From: Phytophthora colocasiae
Lineage: Eukaryota; Oomycota; Peronosporomycetes; Peronosporales; Peronosporaceae
Length of the DNA: 64,000 nucleotides
Assembly (NCBI GenBank): GCA_018806915.1
Contig: JAGKQI010000075.1
Location: 558,001-622,000 of the forward strand
Direction of reading: 5' to 3'
The position numbers and the translations under genes were made by a program. Below are positions 11,701 through 21,395 of this stretch, one piece after another. Within the stretch, counting starts at the first letter, position 1, and the number at the start of each line of letters is the position of its first letter. The notes below the pieces were generated by a model, which ran no database searches, was not told where the DNA came from, and saw only the letters and a list, made by a program, of their open reading frames with translations.

Positions 11701-13279
11701 TTCGCGGTGGCTCGAACCGAGTGTGGAGATACTCACTGCAGTCAAAGCGGTTCGTACACGCTCAGCCGGCGTGTCTTCTCGGCTTCGTCCACTACTTGAC
11801 GATCATTTCGTCTGGCCGACTGTGCATCACGTGGTTGAGCAACAGCAGCGTTATCGTCGACATGCTTCGAACGCTGCTCACCGATCGTCGGAGGGGCTCT
11901 TGTTGGTGGAGGGGAAGGTGTGGATACCGACGTCTGCCAAGGAGCTGTTGCTGCGTATTCTGGTTGTGGCTCATTGTGGTGTGAATGCTCACCGTGGAGC
12001 GGACGTGATGATTGACCAATTGAAGAGCAAATACTCCATCAAGTCTCTTGCATCGGTTGTGAAGACTTTCGTGTTTCAGTGCCTACTATGTAAGCATGTC
12101 AAAGGTGGCTTATTGATCCAACGACCGTGGAGTGAACATCGCCAAGTCGCTGCGCGAAACGAAGTCCTGCATTTCGACTTTCTCTTTATGGGCGAGTCGT
12201 ACGGAACTACACGTTACCTCTTGGTGGCTAAAGACGAGCTAACGCATTTTTGCGAGCTCACCGCCTGTGATTCACCTACGAGTCTGGTTGCAGCTGCAGC
12301 CGTGCTAGACTGGGCCAAACGCTTTGGGATGCCGTCGCACTGGGTGTCAGATTGCGGAAGCCATTTCAAGAATATGCTGATGACTGAACTAAGAGAGCGT
12401 GCCAAGGTGAAGCACACGTTCACACCCGTCTACACCCCATGGGTGAACGGTACTGTTGAACGCCTCAACAGAGACGTGCTGCAAGTGATCCGTGTGCTGC
12501 TGCTGGAGTATCAATTGGACACGAAGAGCTGGGAGTATCTACTTCCCGTGGTGCAAAGCAACCTAAATCAGACACCGGTGCGGTCTTTGGGGGGGAAAGC
12601 TCCGGTTGAACTGTTCACTGGCCTCGAGGTGGCTACGGTACTGGACGCAGCTATTCTACCTGAAGACCACCGCAGCAAGAGCACAGTGATGACGATCGAC
12701 ATGGATACAGTGGAGGAGGGACTATCGGCTTTAAGAACAAGTCTGCAGGGGATGCATCAGGAGGTTACAGACCGCAAAGAAAAAACACGTCTGTACCAGC
12801 GTATGGCCAAGCAAGGCAAGAGCGAGAACTTCACCGTGGGCGACTACGTTCTGTGGTCTCGAGCCGACGAAAGGCTCAGAGGCAATAAGCTTATGGTCAG
12901 GTGGGTCGGCCCGTTCCGGGTAACGGAGGCTTTGCCCTACTCGTTCATGGTGGAGCACCTGGTGACAGGTGACACCTATGAGGTTCATGGTTCCCGTTTA
13001 AAGTTCTACGACGATGCCAGCTTAGAGGTCACGGAGGAGATATTAGAACATGTGGGTCAGCAAGGGATCGTTCTAAGCGTTTCAAGCATTCGTGAGCACC
13101 GTTTCAACAACACAAGCAAGCAGTGGGAGCTGTTGATTTCATGGCGTGGCCTCGAGGAGATCGAAGACTCCTGGGAGCCCCTAGCGACGATGTTGGGCGA
13201 CATCCCCATGATGGTGCAGGACTATGCCTCGCGGCACGACGACGAAGAGTTTCGTGCCCAAGTCGCCAACTCCGCGTAG
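8774..13279 (+). CDS. Gypsy gag-pol polyprotein with C-terminal chromodomain (intact)
   Basis: A single 1,501-aa frame. In order: a Gag region; a zinc knuckle near residue 283 (CLVCKGTHWLIDC, spacing C-x2-C-x3-H-x4-C, one residue shorter than canonical); an aspartic protease with DTGAD near 347; a reverse transcriptase with PQGATDSP and a WVDD active-site box at 688-691 (Trp in place of the usual Tyr or Phe); an RNase H with CTDASD near 848; and an integrase with an HHCC finger (about 1066-1107), a catalytic Asp in HFDF (about 1134), an Asp in SDCGSHF (about 1192) and a Glu in GTVERLN (about 1228). A chromodomain lies at about 1431-1485 (WELLISWRGLEEIEDSWEP). It looks capable of autonomous transposition. 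The start is the first ATG after the leader. Confidence 0.93.
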   Translation: MASTARDQDGDVEMTVPQPVFEFVRAPRLNAWDQASLISWVRQRKQYEEKICARCAVTGEIYENVIMSIRSSIEPRILEHLARFVLRRNSADVTDEDLGHAITRRCSSLRNDHIPDIHALFKSKLVMDLREDDTEARIMNYFVLFEQIVEEQGLESVLGATDEAAPGVGERMKLRCKILMDNIAPEMLRVEIERLAIAKPLLKKSDLFLYETLVKRASEQQHYHQLTMELQRTDKGRQPSKDAKSSKKNGHDTKPATKTDNAKKINPAPQNGLKPRQPPRDGCLVCKGTHWLIDCPTATEDEKAAALQKMQERKNDRTRAKMAKTLVHNGDKSAVLNGVLEVPFRADTGADRNVISRSIVSELQDLRCGVDVSTLEQPMRVEMADGRILECQEECEVDVQLITAAGPLHLSKVSCLVIEGDADEFLLGDQTLKSLGINVDQLLEQLASRSGLDEASDDIPDEDIVGISRTDEVMERLDIMLGEAQQAGFPEAFMEDLRTVVREHADLWRTKLGSDPPAKLEPLRVVLMDDSLPHRTKPRQYSEVKTKFLRDYGAQLEEFGLVERNTQSRWACAAIPVRKKGAAEEFRAATDYRPVNKRTIPIAGAMPNLLVVIAKVKGAVFFATFDLFKGFWQLLLHPDCREFFSFITSDTVYTPNRVPQGATDSPTHFQNQMQLVFADMLYKNVLIWVDDIVIFAKTAAEFVEVLRKFFTRLREYGLKLNAIKSCLYATEVLWCGRCIDGSGVRHDPGRVSTLRSLPLPSTAADLQNLLCAANWLHESIVDYASFAAPLHDKLELAFAGRSRKQRFAESLTLDWTSVEHDYFRAFLDCLARSTKLSFPDESATVCLCTDASDQGWSLVITQVETWDESKSLTEQDHELLLCKGSRFKGPQLHWSIAEKEGYPIIKAAKDLEYLLHRTQGFKLFCDHANLIQIFCPATEIRKHVRGKLQRWALMLCDYRYTIEHVKGTDNVWADLVSRWLEPSVEILTAVKAVRTRSAGVSSRLRPLLDDHFVWPTVHHVVEQQQRYRRHASNAAHRSSEGLLLVEGKVWIPTSAKELLLRILVVAHCGVNAHRGADVMIDQLKSKYSIKSLASVVKTFVFQCLLCKHVKGGLLIQRPWSEHRQVAARNEVLHFDFLFMGESYGTTRYLLVAKDELTHFCELTACDSPTSLVAAAAVLDWAKRFGMPSHWVSDCGSHFKNMLMTELRERAKVKHTFTPVYTPWVNGTVERLNRDVLQVIRVLLLEYQLDTKSWEYLLPVVQSNLNQTPVRSLGGKAPVELFTGLEVATVLDAAILPEDHRSKSTVMTIDMDTVEEGLSALRTSLQGMHQEVTDRKEKTRLYQRMAKQGKSENFTVGDYVLWSRADERLRGNKLMVRWVGPFRVTEALPYSFMVEHLVTGDTYEVHGSRLKFYDDASLEVTEEILEHVGQQGIVLSVSSIREHRFNNTSKQWELLISWRGLEEIEDSWEPLATMLGDIPMMVQDYASRHDDEEFRAQVANSA

Positions 13280-13337
13280 AGGAAGTTTCTACACACTACA
13301 TATGCATTTTACTTGTGCGAAAGTCCTGGAGAGGTAA

Positions 13338-13573
13338 TGTGGACAGTCAAATCGGACTTCCGCGATCGGCAGTGGACAATGCAATCCAAGGAACCTTCGA
13401 GAGGATCGAAGGCCAGATCGGCAGACCAAGGGCGTGCTGGAAGACTGGAGAGGACGAACTCGACAGGAACGGTTGGTTAGGAGGGGGACAACAGGATAAC
13501 GAGTTACAGACAGTTTTCTAATCAACAGAATTCAATTTACCATTTAGCTAGCACAACTACCTGGTTGACCACA
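13338..13573 (+). repeat. LTR 2 (shared middle LTR)
   Basis: A 236-bp LTR acting as the 3' LTR of unit 1 and the 5' LTR of unit 2. It is preceded by a purine-rich GGAGAGGTAA tract, the likely polypurine primer. There is no target-site duplication at this junction, which argues against two independent insertions. Confidence 0.93.
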
Positions 13574-13679
13574 AAGTATACTTTCTGGAACTCACCAGAA
13601 GAAGTGCAAACGCCGCGGCAACAAGGGGCCGACCCTATCAAGTCAAGTCGACCCACTACACGCTTGTCATCAAGTCAAG

Positions 13680-16600
13680 ATGGCCAGCACCGCCCGTGAC
13701 CAAGACGGAGATGTGGAAATGACGGTTCCACAGCCAGTGTTTGAGTTCGTTCGAGCGCCACGTCTCAACGCGTGGGACCAAGCTTCACTGATCTCTTGGG
13801 TCCGGCAGCGAAAGCAATATGAAGAGAAAATCTGTGCGCGATGTGCTGTCACCGGCGAGATTTACGAGAATGTCATCATGTCTATCACCTGCGTTGTGGC
13901 GTTGACGTGTCGACACTGGAGCAGCCAATGCGCGTCGAGATGGCGGACGGACGCATTTTGGAGTGTCAAGAAGAGTGTGAAGTTGATGTACAGCTTATCA
14001 CTGCTGCTGGTCCCTTACACCTGAGTAAGGTGTCATGCCTCGTGATCGAAGGTGATGCGGACGAGTTTCTGCTGGGTGATCAGACTCTCAAGTCTCTGGG
14101 AATTAATGTGGACCAACTTCTTGAGCAGCTCGCAAGCCGATCGGGCCTAGATGAGGCGTCTGACGATATTCCTGACGAGGACATCGTGGGGATTTCACGA
14201 ACGGATGAAGTGATGGAGCGTCTCGATATCATGTTGGGTGAAGCTCAGCAAGCGGGTTTTCCGGAGGCGTTTATGGAGGACCTGCGCACAGTGGTTCGTG
14301 AACATGCTGATCTGTGGCGGACTAAGTTAGGCTCAGATCCACCTGCTAAGTTGGAACCACTGCGTGTTGTTCTCATGGATGACTCCCTACCTCACCGCAC
14401 TAAACCTCGCCAATACTCCGAAGTCAAGACAAAGTTTCTCAGGGATTATGGAGCTCAACTAGAAGAATTCGGTCTCGTGGAGCGCAACACGCAGAGTCGG
14501 TGGGCATGTGCTGCCATTCCAGTTCGAAAGAAGGGCGCGGCGGAAGAATTTCGTGCGGCTACCGACTATCGCCCGGTGAACAAGCGTACCATTCCGATCG
14601 CCGGTGCGATGCCTAACTTACTGGTGGTGATAGCGAAGGTTAAGGGTGCTGTTTTTTTCGCCACGTTCGACCTTTTCAAAGGGTTTTGGCAGCTCTTACT
14701 CCATCCCGATTGCAGAGAATTCTTCAGCTTTATCACGAGTGATACGGTCTACACACCAAACCGGGTGCCTCAGGGTGCCACCGATTCTCCGACCCACTTC
14801 CAAAACCAGATGCAGTTGGTTTTTGCGGATATGCTCTACAAGAATGTCTTGATTTGGGTGGATGACATCGTGATATTTGCGAAGACTGCTGCGGAGTTTG
14901 TGGAGGTTCTTCGAAAGTTTTTCACTCGGCTTCGTGAGTACGGTCTTAAGTTGAACGCGATCAAGAGCTGTCTCTACGCGACGGAAGTACTCTGGTGCGG
15001 GCGATGCATTGATGGCTCTGGTGTACGCCATGATCCAGGCCGGGTCTCCACTCTCCGGTCGCTGCCACTCCCGTCGACCGCGGCTGACCTCCAAAACCTG
15101 CTGTGCGCAGCAAATTGGCTTCATGAGTCCATTGTGGACTATGCCAGTTTTGCTGCTCCGTTGCACGACAAACTTGAATTGGCATTTGCTGGTCGCAGTC
15201 GCAAACAGCGTTTTGCGGAGAGCCTAACGCTGGATTGGACGTCCGTGGAGCAGGATTACTTTCGTGCATTTCTGGACTGTTTGGCTCGGTCTACCAAGCT
15301 GAGTTTCCCGGATGAGTCCGCAACCGTGTGTTTGTGTACCGATGCTTCGGACCAAGGCTGGTCGTTGGTTATTACACAAGTGGAGACCTGGGATGAATCG
15401 AAGTCGTTAACGGAGCAGGACCACGAGTTGCTTCTATGCAAGGGCAGTCGTTTTAAGGGCCCGCAGCTGCACTGGAGTATTGCAGAGAAAGAAGGCTACC
15501 CCATCATTAAAGCTGCGAAGGACTTGGAGTATCTCCTTCATCGTACCCAGGGTTTCAAGCTGTTCTGTGACCATGCCAATTTGATCCAGATTTTCTGTCC
15601 AGCGACTGAGATCCGCAAGCATGTACGTGGAAAGCTCCAGCGTTGGGCATTGATGCTGTGTGACTACCGCTATACGATCGAGCATGTCAAGGGCACCGAC
15701 AATGTCTGGGCTGATTTAGTTTCGCGGTGGCTCGAACCGAGTGTGGAGATACTCACTGCAGTCAAAGCGGTTCGTACACGCTCAGCCGGCGTGTCTTCTC
15801 GGCTTCGTCCACTACTTGACGATCATTTCGTCTGGCCGACTGTGCATCACGTGGTTGAGCAACAGCAGCGTTATCGTCGACATGCTTCGAACGCTGCTCA
15901 CCGATCGTCGGAGGGGCTCTTGTTGGTGGAGGGGAAGGTGTGGATACCGACGTCTGCCAAGGAGCTGTTGCTGCGTATTCTGGTTGTGGCTCATTGTGGT
16001 GTGAATGCTCACCGTGGAGCGGACGTGATGATTGACCAATTGAAGAGCAAATACTCCATCAAGTCTCTTGCATCGGTTGTGAAGACTTTCGTGTTTCAGT
16101 GCCTACTATGTAAGCATGTCAAAGGTGGCTTATTGATCCAACGACCGTGGAGTGAACATCGCTGGTGTCGCTGCGCGAAACGAAGTCCTGCATTTCGACT
16201 TTCTCTTTATGGGCGAGTCGTACGGAACTACACGTTACCTCTTGGTGGCTAAAGACGAGCTAACGCATTTTTGCGAGCTCACCGCCTGTGATTCACCTAC
16301 GAGTCTGGTTGCAGCTGCAGCCGTGCTAGACTGGGCCAAACGCTTTGGGATGCCGTCGCACTGGGTGTCAGATTGCGGAAGCCATTTCAAGAATATGCTG
16401 ATGACTGAACTAAGAGAGCGTGCCAAGGTGAAGCACACGTTCACACCCGTCTACACCCCATGGGTGAACGGTACTGTTGAACGCCTCAACAGAGACGTGC
16501 TGCAAGTGATCCGTGTGCTGCTGCTGGAGTATCAATTGGACACGAAGAGCTGGGAGTATCTACTTCCCGTGGTGCAAAGCAACCTAAATCAGACACCGGT

Positions 16601-17299
16601 GCGGTCTTTGGGGGGGAAAGCTCCGGTTGAACTGTTCACTGGCCTCGAGGTGGCTACGGTACTGGACGCAGCTATTCTACCTGAAGACCACCGCAGCAAG
16701 AGCACAGTGATGACGATCGACATGGATACAGTGGAGGAGGGACTATCGGCTTTAAGAACAAGTCTGCAGGGGATGCATCAGGAGGTTACAGACCGCAAAG
16801 AAAAACACGTCTGTACCAGCGTATGGCCAAGCAAGGCAAGAGCGAGAACTTCACCGTGGGCGACTACGTTCTGTGGTCTCGAGCCGACGAAAGGCTCAGA
16901 GGCAATAAGCTTATGGTCAGGTGGGTCGGCCCGTTCCGGGTAACGGAGGCTTTGCCCTACTCGTTCATGGTGGAGCACCTGGTGACAGGTGACACCTATG
17001 AGGTTCATGGTTCCCGTTTAAAGTTCTACGACGATGCCAGCTTAGAGGTCACGGAGGAGATATTAGAACATGTGGGTCAGCAAGGGATCGTTCTAAGCGT
17101 TTCAAGCATTCGTGAGCACCGTTTCAACAACACAAGCAAGCAGTGGGAGCTGTTGATTTCATGGCGTGGCCTCGAGGAGATCGAAGACTCCTGGGAGCCC
17201 CTAGCGACGATGTTGGGCGACATCCCCATGATGGTGCAGGACTATGCCTCGCGGCACGACGACGAAGAGTTTCGTGCCCAAGTCGCCAACTCCGCGTAG
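13680..17299 (+). pseudogene. Second gag-pol copy, deleted and frameshifted
   Basis: The same coding region as unit 1, but broken. After MSI at 13886 the sequence jumps to the equivalent of unit-1 position 9867. This removes 886 bp that encode most of Gag, the zinc knuckle and the start of the protease, including its DTGAD motif, and shifts the frame. A +1 indel near 16163 (CGCCAAGTCG versus CGCTGGTGTCG) interrupts integrase, and a -1 indel in an A-run near 16803 returns to the original frame. One substitution near 15252 replaces His by Gln. RT and RNase H remain readable from about 13887 to 16162. It could not give a complete polyprotein. Confidence 0.9.
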
Positions 17300-17357
17300 A
17301 GGAAGTTTCTACACACTACATATGCATTTTACTTGTGCGAAAGTCCTGGAGAGGTAA

Positions 17358-17593
17358 TGTGGACAGTCAAATCGGACTTCCGCGATCGGCAGTGGACAAT
17401 GCAATCCAAGGAACCTTCGAGAGGATCGAAGGCCAGATCGGCAGACCAAGGGCGTGCTGGAAGACTGGAGAGGACGAACTCGACAGGAACGGTTGGTTAG
17501 GAGGGGGACAACAGGATAACGAGTTACAGACAGTTTTCTAATCAACAGAATTCAATTTACCATTTAGCTAGCACAACTACCTGGTTGACCACA
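17358..17593 (+). repeat. LTR 3 of Gypsy array
   Basis: The right-hand 236-bp LTR, again preceded by GGAGAGGTAA. It ends ACCACA and is followed directly by the ACACC duplication and the 5' part of the decarboxylase-like gene. Confidence 0.93.
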
Positions 17594-17598
17594 ACACC
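17594..17598. repeat. Target-site duplication, right copy (ACACC)
   Basis: Matches 8427-8431. The pre-insertion gene would contain this pentamer once, which keeps the decarboxylase reading frame continuous. Confidence 0.93.
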
Positions 17599-17762
17599 AC
17601 GCGGTCCTGCGAGAAGAACCACAGCTCGTAGCGCCACTTTTTCGGCTTGCCATCCGCCGACTCGGCGTCGTAGTCGTAGATCAGATGCAGGTCGCGGATG
17701 TCCTTGTCGAAGGTCATGTCCAGTGGTGTGTTGGTGTGGAAGCCAGGAATGGTGAGCGGCAT
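17594..17762 (-). pseudogene. Phenolic-acid-decarboxylase-like gene, 5' part
   Basis: Begins at the ATG at 17760-17762 (MPLTIPGFHTNT) and runs into the LTR junction after SQDRVV. It contains DLHLIYDYDAES, whose Y-x-Y pair corresponds to the active-site tyrosines of phenolic acid decarboxylases, and KWRYELWFF. Together with 8059-8431, all four residues usually named as catalytic (two Tyr, one Arg, one Glu) are present, so the gene was probably functional until the insertion. The family is mainly bacterial and fungal, so horizontal acquisition is possible but not shown by this sequence. Confidence 0.83.
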
Positions 17763-18160
17763 AGCGACTTGAATTGGGTAAGGTGGTTGGTGACTCACCA
17801 CTGGTGAGGTGTCTGAACACTTGATAGGAACTTGCAGAATGAAGTGACAGGATTCTGCTCAATATGCAGATTCCTGCGCCTTTGAGTACTTGGACGGTCA
17901 AGGCATGTCTATGTGTTTCATGGCGGTGCAAAACAGCAATAATCGACTCCACGCGAAATCAGATCGCGAAGTGGCCCATAATCCAGAATGGCACTCATCT
18001 CGGGTGTGCTACAGGCAAGGGTTAATGCCGAATGCCGCCTTCAGTTTGGTTCTCCGATTCACGGGATAGCGTTTAATTCTTCACCAGAAATTCCAGCTTA
18101 AAACAATCAAAAATGTTTCTAATTCAAAGAATTTCAGTAAACTCGTGTAAATTCCAACAT
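17763..18160. other. Intergenic region upstream of broken decarboxylase gene
   Basis: I see no gene, repeat or RNA here. It should hold the promoter of the minus-strand decarboxylase-like gene and the 3' end of the pantothenate kinase transcript. Confidence 0.5.
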
Positions 18161-19893
18161 CTAGGTCGACGGTCGTGAGCCTCGTGTGGCTGAAACAAAT
18201 TCTTCTCCGTGTGCATTGGTTGCCTCAGCATGACGCAAGAACGCACCTAATGCACCGAGATATCCTTCGTGCTTACAAAAGCGCGCCTCCATCGCTCCAT
18301 TGGACCAAAAATTAATTGCATACGCCAGTGTCCTTGACGAAATCTTGTTGTGTCGAAGAAAATTCCCAACGAAGAAGATATTCTTGGTCTTGTACAGCGT
18401 TGCGTTCAGGAAGGCAACCTGACCAATGTTTTGCGTGATCATCACCAGAAGTGATCGAGCGAGATCCGCATCACTCACACTTTCACGAGATGTAGAAATC
18501 ATTTTACCAAAGCTGCTGGCAACGGTTGAGGCCGGAAGCTTGAACTTATCGTACGCTCCACCATAGATATCACCCACACTCATATCGACTGACTTGTTGG
18601 ATCCATGCACACACAAGTCCAAGGCTTCGTCGTAGGATTCGCAATGGGTCAACAGACGGCATAGGCCCCAGTAGGTGCCCCCGCCAATGCTGCTTCCACT
18701 CACACGCTCATAATCCCCAGGTCCCTTCACGTACAGCACACTTACACCTGAGCCGATGCTAACAAGCTATAGCAGAGAGCAAATGCACACACAACGCTTA
18801 AAGTTAGTCACCTCAACAGCAACATTACAAATCTGATCACACTAAGACCCACCAGATACGGGTAAACGTCCTCATCGGTATCCGTTTGAATCGTTTTCAC
18901 CCGCGACGCCGCCAACGAGTTGAAATCGACGACCTAAGTATTTATTCGACACACCAAAAGTTCATAACTGTTACTTCAAAGAACAGCAGGCCAATGCAGC
19001 ATGCACTAACTTACCTCGAAAGTGTACACTTCATCGGATAGCGTCGTGAGCAGCAAATGCAGTCCCAGAATGGTGCAGTCAATCTCGTCATATTTCTCCA
19101 GCTCAATCCCAGCGATTTCCGTAAACGCACGTCCGTACTGTAAGCAATCGAGATTCTCCTGTTAGTCTGAACCCATAGCAAAACCCATTCGCACGCCAAA
19201 CCTTGTGAGCTCCTCCACCCGTGCAGGGCAAAATCCTGAGCGATTGATTAATCCCGTTGATGGCAATAAACTCAATAGCGTCTCGTGTTTTGTTGCTCTC
19301 GAACCGCACAAAATGGAAGACCTACCGTAAACACGAGCTCATTAATCAAAAGCGCAACAACGAAACACAAAACAATTTCTAGCAGCTCACCCCGTTCAAA
19401 GACTTGGCGTGGATCCGCAGCCGTACGTCCTGCACACCCGTACTGCCGAACGAGTGATTCTCCCGCAGGAACTTGTTCATTTCTCCAGCTGCCACGTCAA
19501 GTGACGCTGAACGTGGCCGCTTGCGCGTGTCATTGCCAGCATCATGACGCTCAAAGTACACGATCTTGGCCAATGTCCCGCCTAGAGCCACACACAGCAT
19601 CAGTTCCATACGAAATCAGAAAAAAACCACTATCAATGGATTTTCGTACGCACCAATATCCAAGCCGAAGGAAGCGCCCAAGTCGGATCTGTACACGTTG
19701 AATTGAACGGTTAGAAAGCGGCTGTAGCATTTCAGAGAGGGAAAATCCAAGCGTACGATTTCGAGAGCTTCTTGTACGTGAGACGTTCGCGCCAGATGCG
19801 TTGACGGTGACGTTTACGCTCTAAGCAGATGAGCGCAACGGTCGAGGAGAAGAGCAGGAAGCCACCGGCCAGCAGCGCTCCGTCCGCCGTCAT
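18161..19893 (-). CDS. PANK: Pantothenate kinase (eukaryotic type II) with N-terminal membrane anchor
   Basis: Seven exons: 19757-19893, 19654-19688, 19391-19581, 19202-19321, 19015-19137, 18853-18933 and 18161-18766, giving 430 aa with every phase consistent. The ATP-binding motif GLDIGGTLAKIVYFE is split across exons 2 and 3. Later landmarks are LPCTGGGAHK, TDTDEDVYPYLLVSIGSGVSVLYV, and GSSIGGGTYWGLCRLLT. The enzyme phosphorylates pantothenate, the first step of CoA synthesis. The N-terminus (MTADGALLAGGFLLFSSTVALICLE, then KRKHR-like basic residues) is one hydrophobic helix followed by positive charges. This looks like a signal anchor and suggests a membrane-tethered form; that localisation is inference. 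Confidence 0.9.
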
Positions 19894-20855
19894 GGTCGAC
19901 GTAAGAGCTGATTGAACTTGGACCGCTCCCGTCTATTTGTATTTTCAGCCAATGGAAGGGATTTATGTAAAGGTTTTTGACCAGTAAAATGAGGTCTCAG
20001 CTATCAAGTAGTTTTTGAAAGGAAAATGAACGACGACTAGCAATACAATAGTAACTCTGCTTCTATCCAGAGTGTGGAGAGTGTACCAGTACTGTAGTAA
20101 GTGCTTTGTAGATTGATTCGAGGCTATCGCCGTGTGGTCTGTGATTGAATGCCAGCCACGAGCTGTAACTGAAAGGTCAAAAGTTCCCATCGCGTCTCCT
20201 GCCACGAATCAACAAACGAATGATTCAATCCAGAACGGACGAGGGCTACGACTGTCAATCGACTGCAACGGAGCCCAACTCCATCTGATATCGCAAGTCA
20301 CACGCAGAAGCACAGCATTGGCACCGCGCCCAGATCCGATCTGTCGGAGCTAGAAAATAATAAATGGACACTGGTTGAACCCACATTCGTTGCGTTGTTC
20401 GTCGCGGTGATCATCGTTGGCGTCAAGATCGACCGCGTGGCATCAACGAACGAGCCAAAATCCTGCCATAATAATCCAGCCAAGACGTCTCACGAACAAG
20501 ATGTCACTCGAAGCTCACTTTTTAAAATTCGTCTCTTTTTTATCGATTTTTTTAGAACCAGATGACGCGCCCCACAACCTGTAAAACAACATTTCCCGTG
20601 CTTATACACTTCCATCTCTTTCCAGAAACGCATACAAACGCTGTCTGTAGTAACCTTCCAATCCCCAGGTGTAGGTAACCAAAAAAGAATCCACTAGGGA
20701 CCCTAGTGGATTCTTTTTTAGTAGTAGGGTACCTCCGTTGTTGCGTCGTCAGTGGGGCAAAGCATCGCCCCGGAACAGACGTAGGACTTTTCAGGCCTGA
20801 CAGGAGCTTTCGGCGCGGGAGCTCGGTGACATTCCGCTTTTTGCAGACCAGCACC
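19894..20855. other. Gene-poor stretch with a perfect palindrome
   Basis: No convincing gene on either strand. It contains the pantothenate kinase promoter on its left, the palindrome at 20681-20719, and an acceptor-like TTTTTGCAG just before the ATG at 20856. Confidence 0.5.
20681..20719. repeat. Perfect inverted repeat, 19-bp arms
   Basis: The left arm is AAAAAAGAATCCACTAGGG at 20681-20699, followed by a single A, then its exact reverse complement at 20701-20719. The RNA form would be a near loop-less hairpin ending in a U run. It may be the core of a miniature foldback element or a transcriptional signal. Confidence 0.9.
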
Positions 20856-21395
20856 ATGTCCTGCAGCAACAGTAGCAGCAGCTTAAAGTCGTCACCTGTT
20901 CCGCGGCGTATTGTACGTCGCCCCCTGCAGTTCGCGTCCCCCGCCAAGGAGCAGCAGTACCGCGCCGAAATGGACCACGTGCAGCAGTATATCTGTGCGC
21001 AGGTGGGTGGGCTAGACGAAGCCTCTAGTCAACTTCTCGGCGTGCACGACAGCCGATCACGCAGTTACTACGAGGAGATCCAGGAGTTCCTCGAGCGGAA
21101 GCACCAGCTAGAGCAGCAACAGCAAGCGAAACCTACCGAGCGTGTGCTCATTTGGGGCCTTGACGAGTACCTGAACGAACTGGACCCGAGTCTATTCGCT
21201 GAGTGCGCGCCAAGTGCCGCCCCAAAGCGCCTGGCAGTCGCCAACCTGCCTGCAAGCAGCAGCTACATCCGTCGGAAGCAGGAGGAGGCAATGCTCACAC
21301 GCTTATGGACCAAGTATCAGGCCGCAGAGGCCGAGCGGTGCGTGATCCCTTCGATCCCGTGCGGGGGGCCACTCAAGCGCCAGCGGGTCATGTGA
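20856..21395 (+). CDS. Hypothetical Gln/Glu-rich protein
   Basis: 179 aa from the ATG at 20856 (MSCSNSSSSLKSSPVPRR) to TGA. I do not recognise it. It has a basic Ser-rich N-terminus, a Glu/Gln-rich helix (YYEEIQEFLERKHQLEQQQQ), a VLIWGLDEYLNELDPSLF segment, and a basic C-terminus. The frame stays open upstream to about 20706, through the right arm of the palindrome, but the ATG at 20856 gives a more protein-like start. Codon use and charge patterning look genuine. No introns are evident. Confidence 0.5.
   Translation: MSCSNSSSSLKSSPVPRRIVRRPLQFASPAKEQQYRAEMDHVQQYICAQVGGLDEASSQLLGVHDSRSRSYYEEIQEFLERKHQLEQQQQAKPTERVLIWGLDEYLNELDPSLFAECAPSAAPKRLAVANLPASSSYIRRKQEEAMLTRLWTKYQAAEAERCVIPSIPCGGPLKRQRVM

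Larger units (their letters stand above)
8432..17593 (+). mobile_element. Ty3/Gypsy chromovirus array: LTR-internal-LTR-internal-LTR
   Basis: A 9,162-bp composite made of two element units sharing a middle LTR, bounded by one ACACC duplication. Unit 1 (8432-13573) carries a full-length gag-pol frame. Unit 2 (13338-17593) is almost identical but lacks 886 bp and has two single-base indels. The three 236-bp LTRs look identical by eye. Unit spacings are 4,906 and 4,020 bp, which differ exactly by the 886-bp deletion plus a +1 and a -1. The layout is best explained by unequal recombination between element copies after one insertion. Near-identity implies a very recent event. Confidence 0.93.

Noticed and set aside
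13123..13521. ORF running from the end of gag-pol into the middle LTR, and its twin at 17143-17541
   Set aside because: It overlaps the chromodomain in another frame and continues through LTR sequence; it is a by-product of the repeat, not a gene.
17594..17762. Claiming horizontal transfer of the decarboxylase gene
   Set aside because: Family distribution makes it plausible, but base composition and codon use in this short gene do not stand out and no phylogeny could be made.
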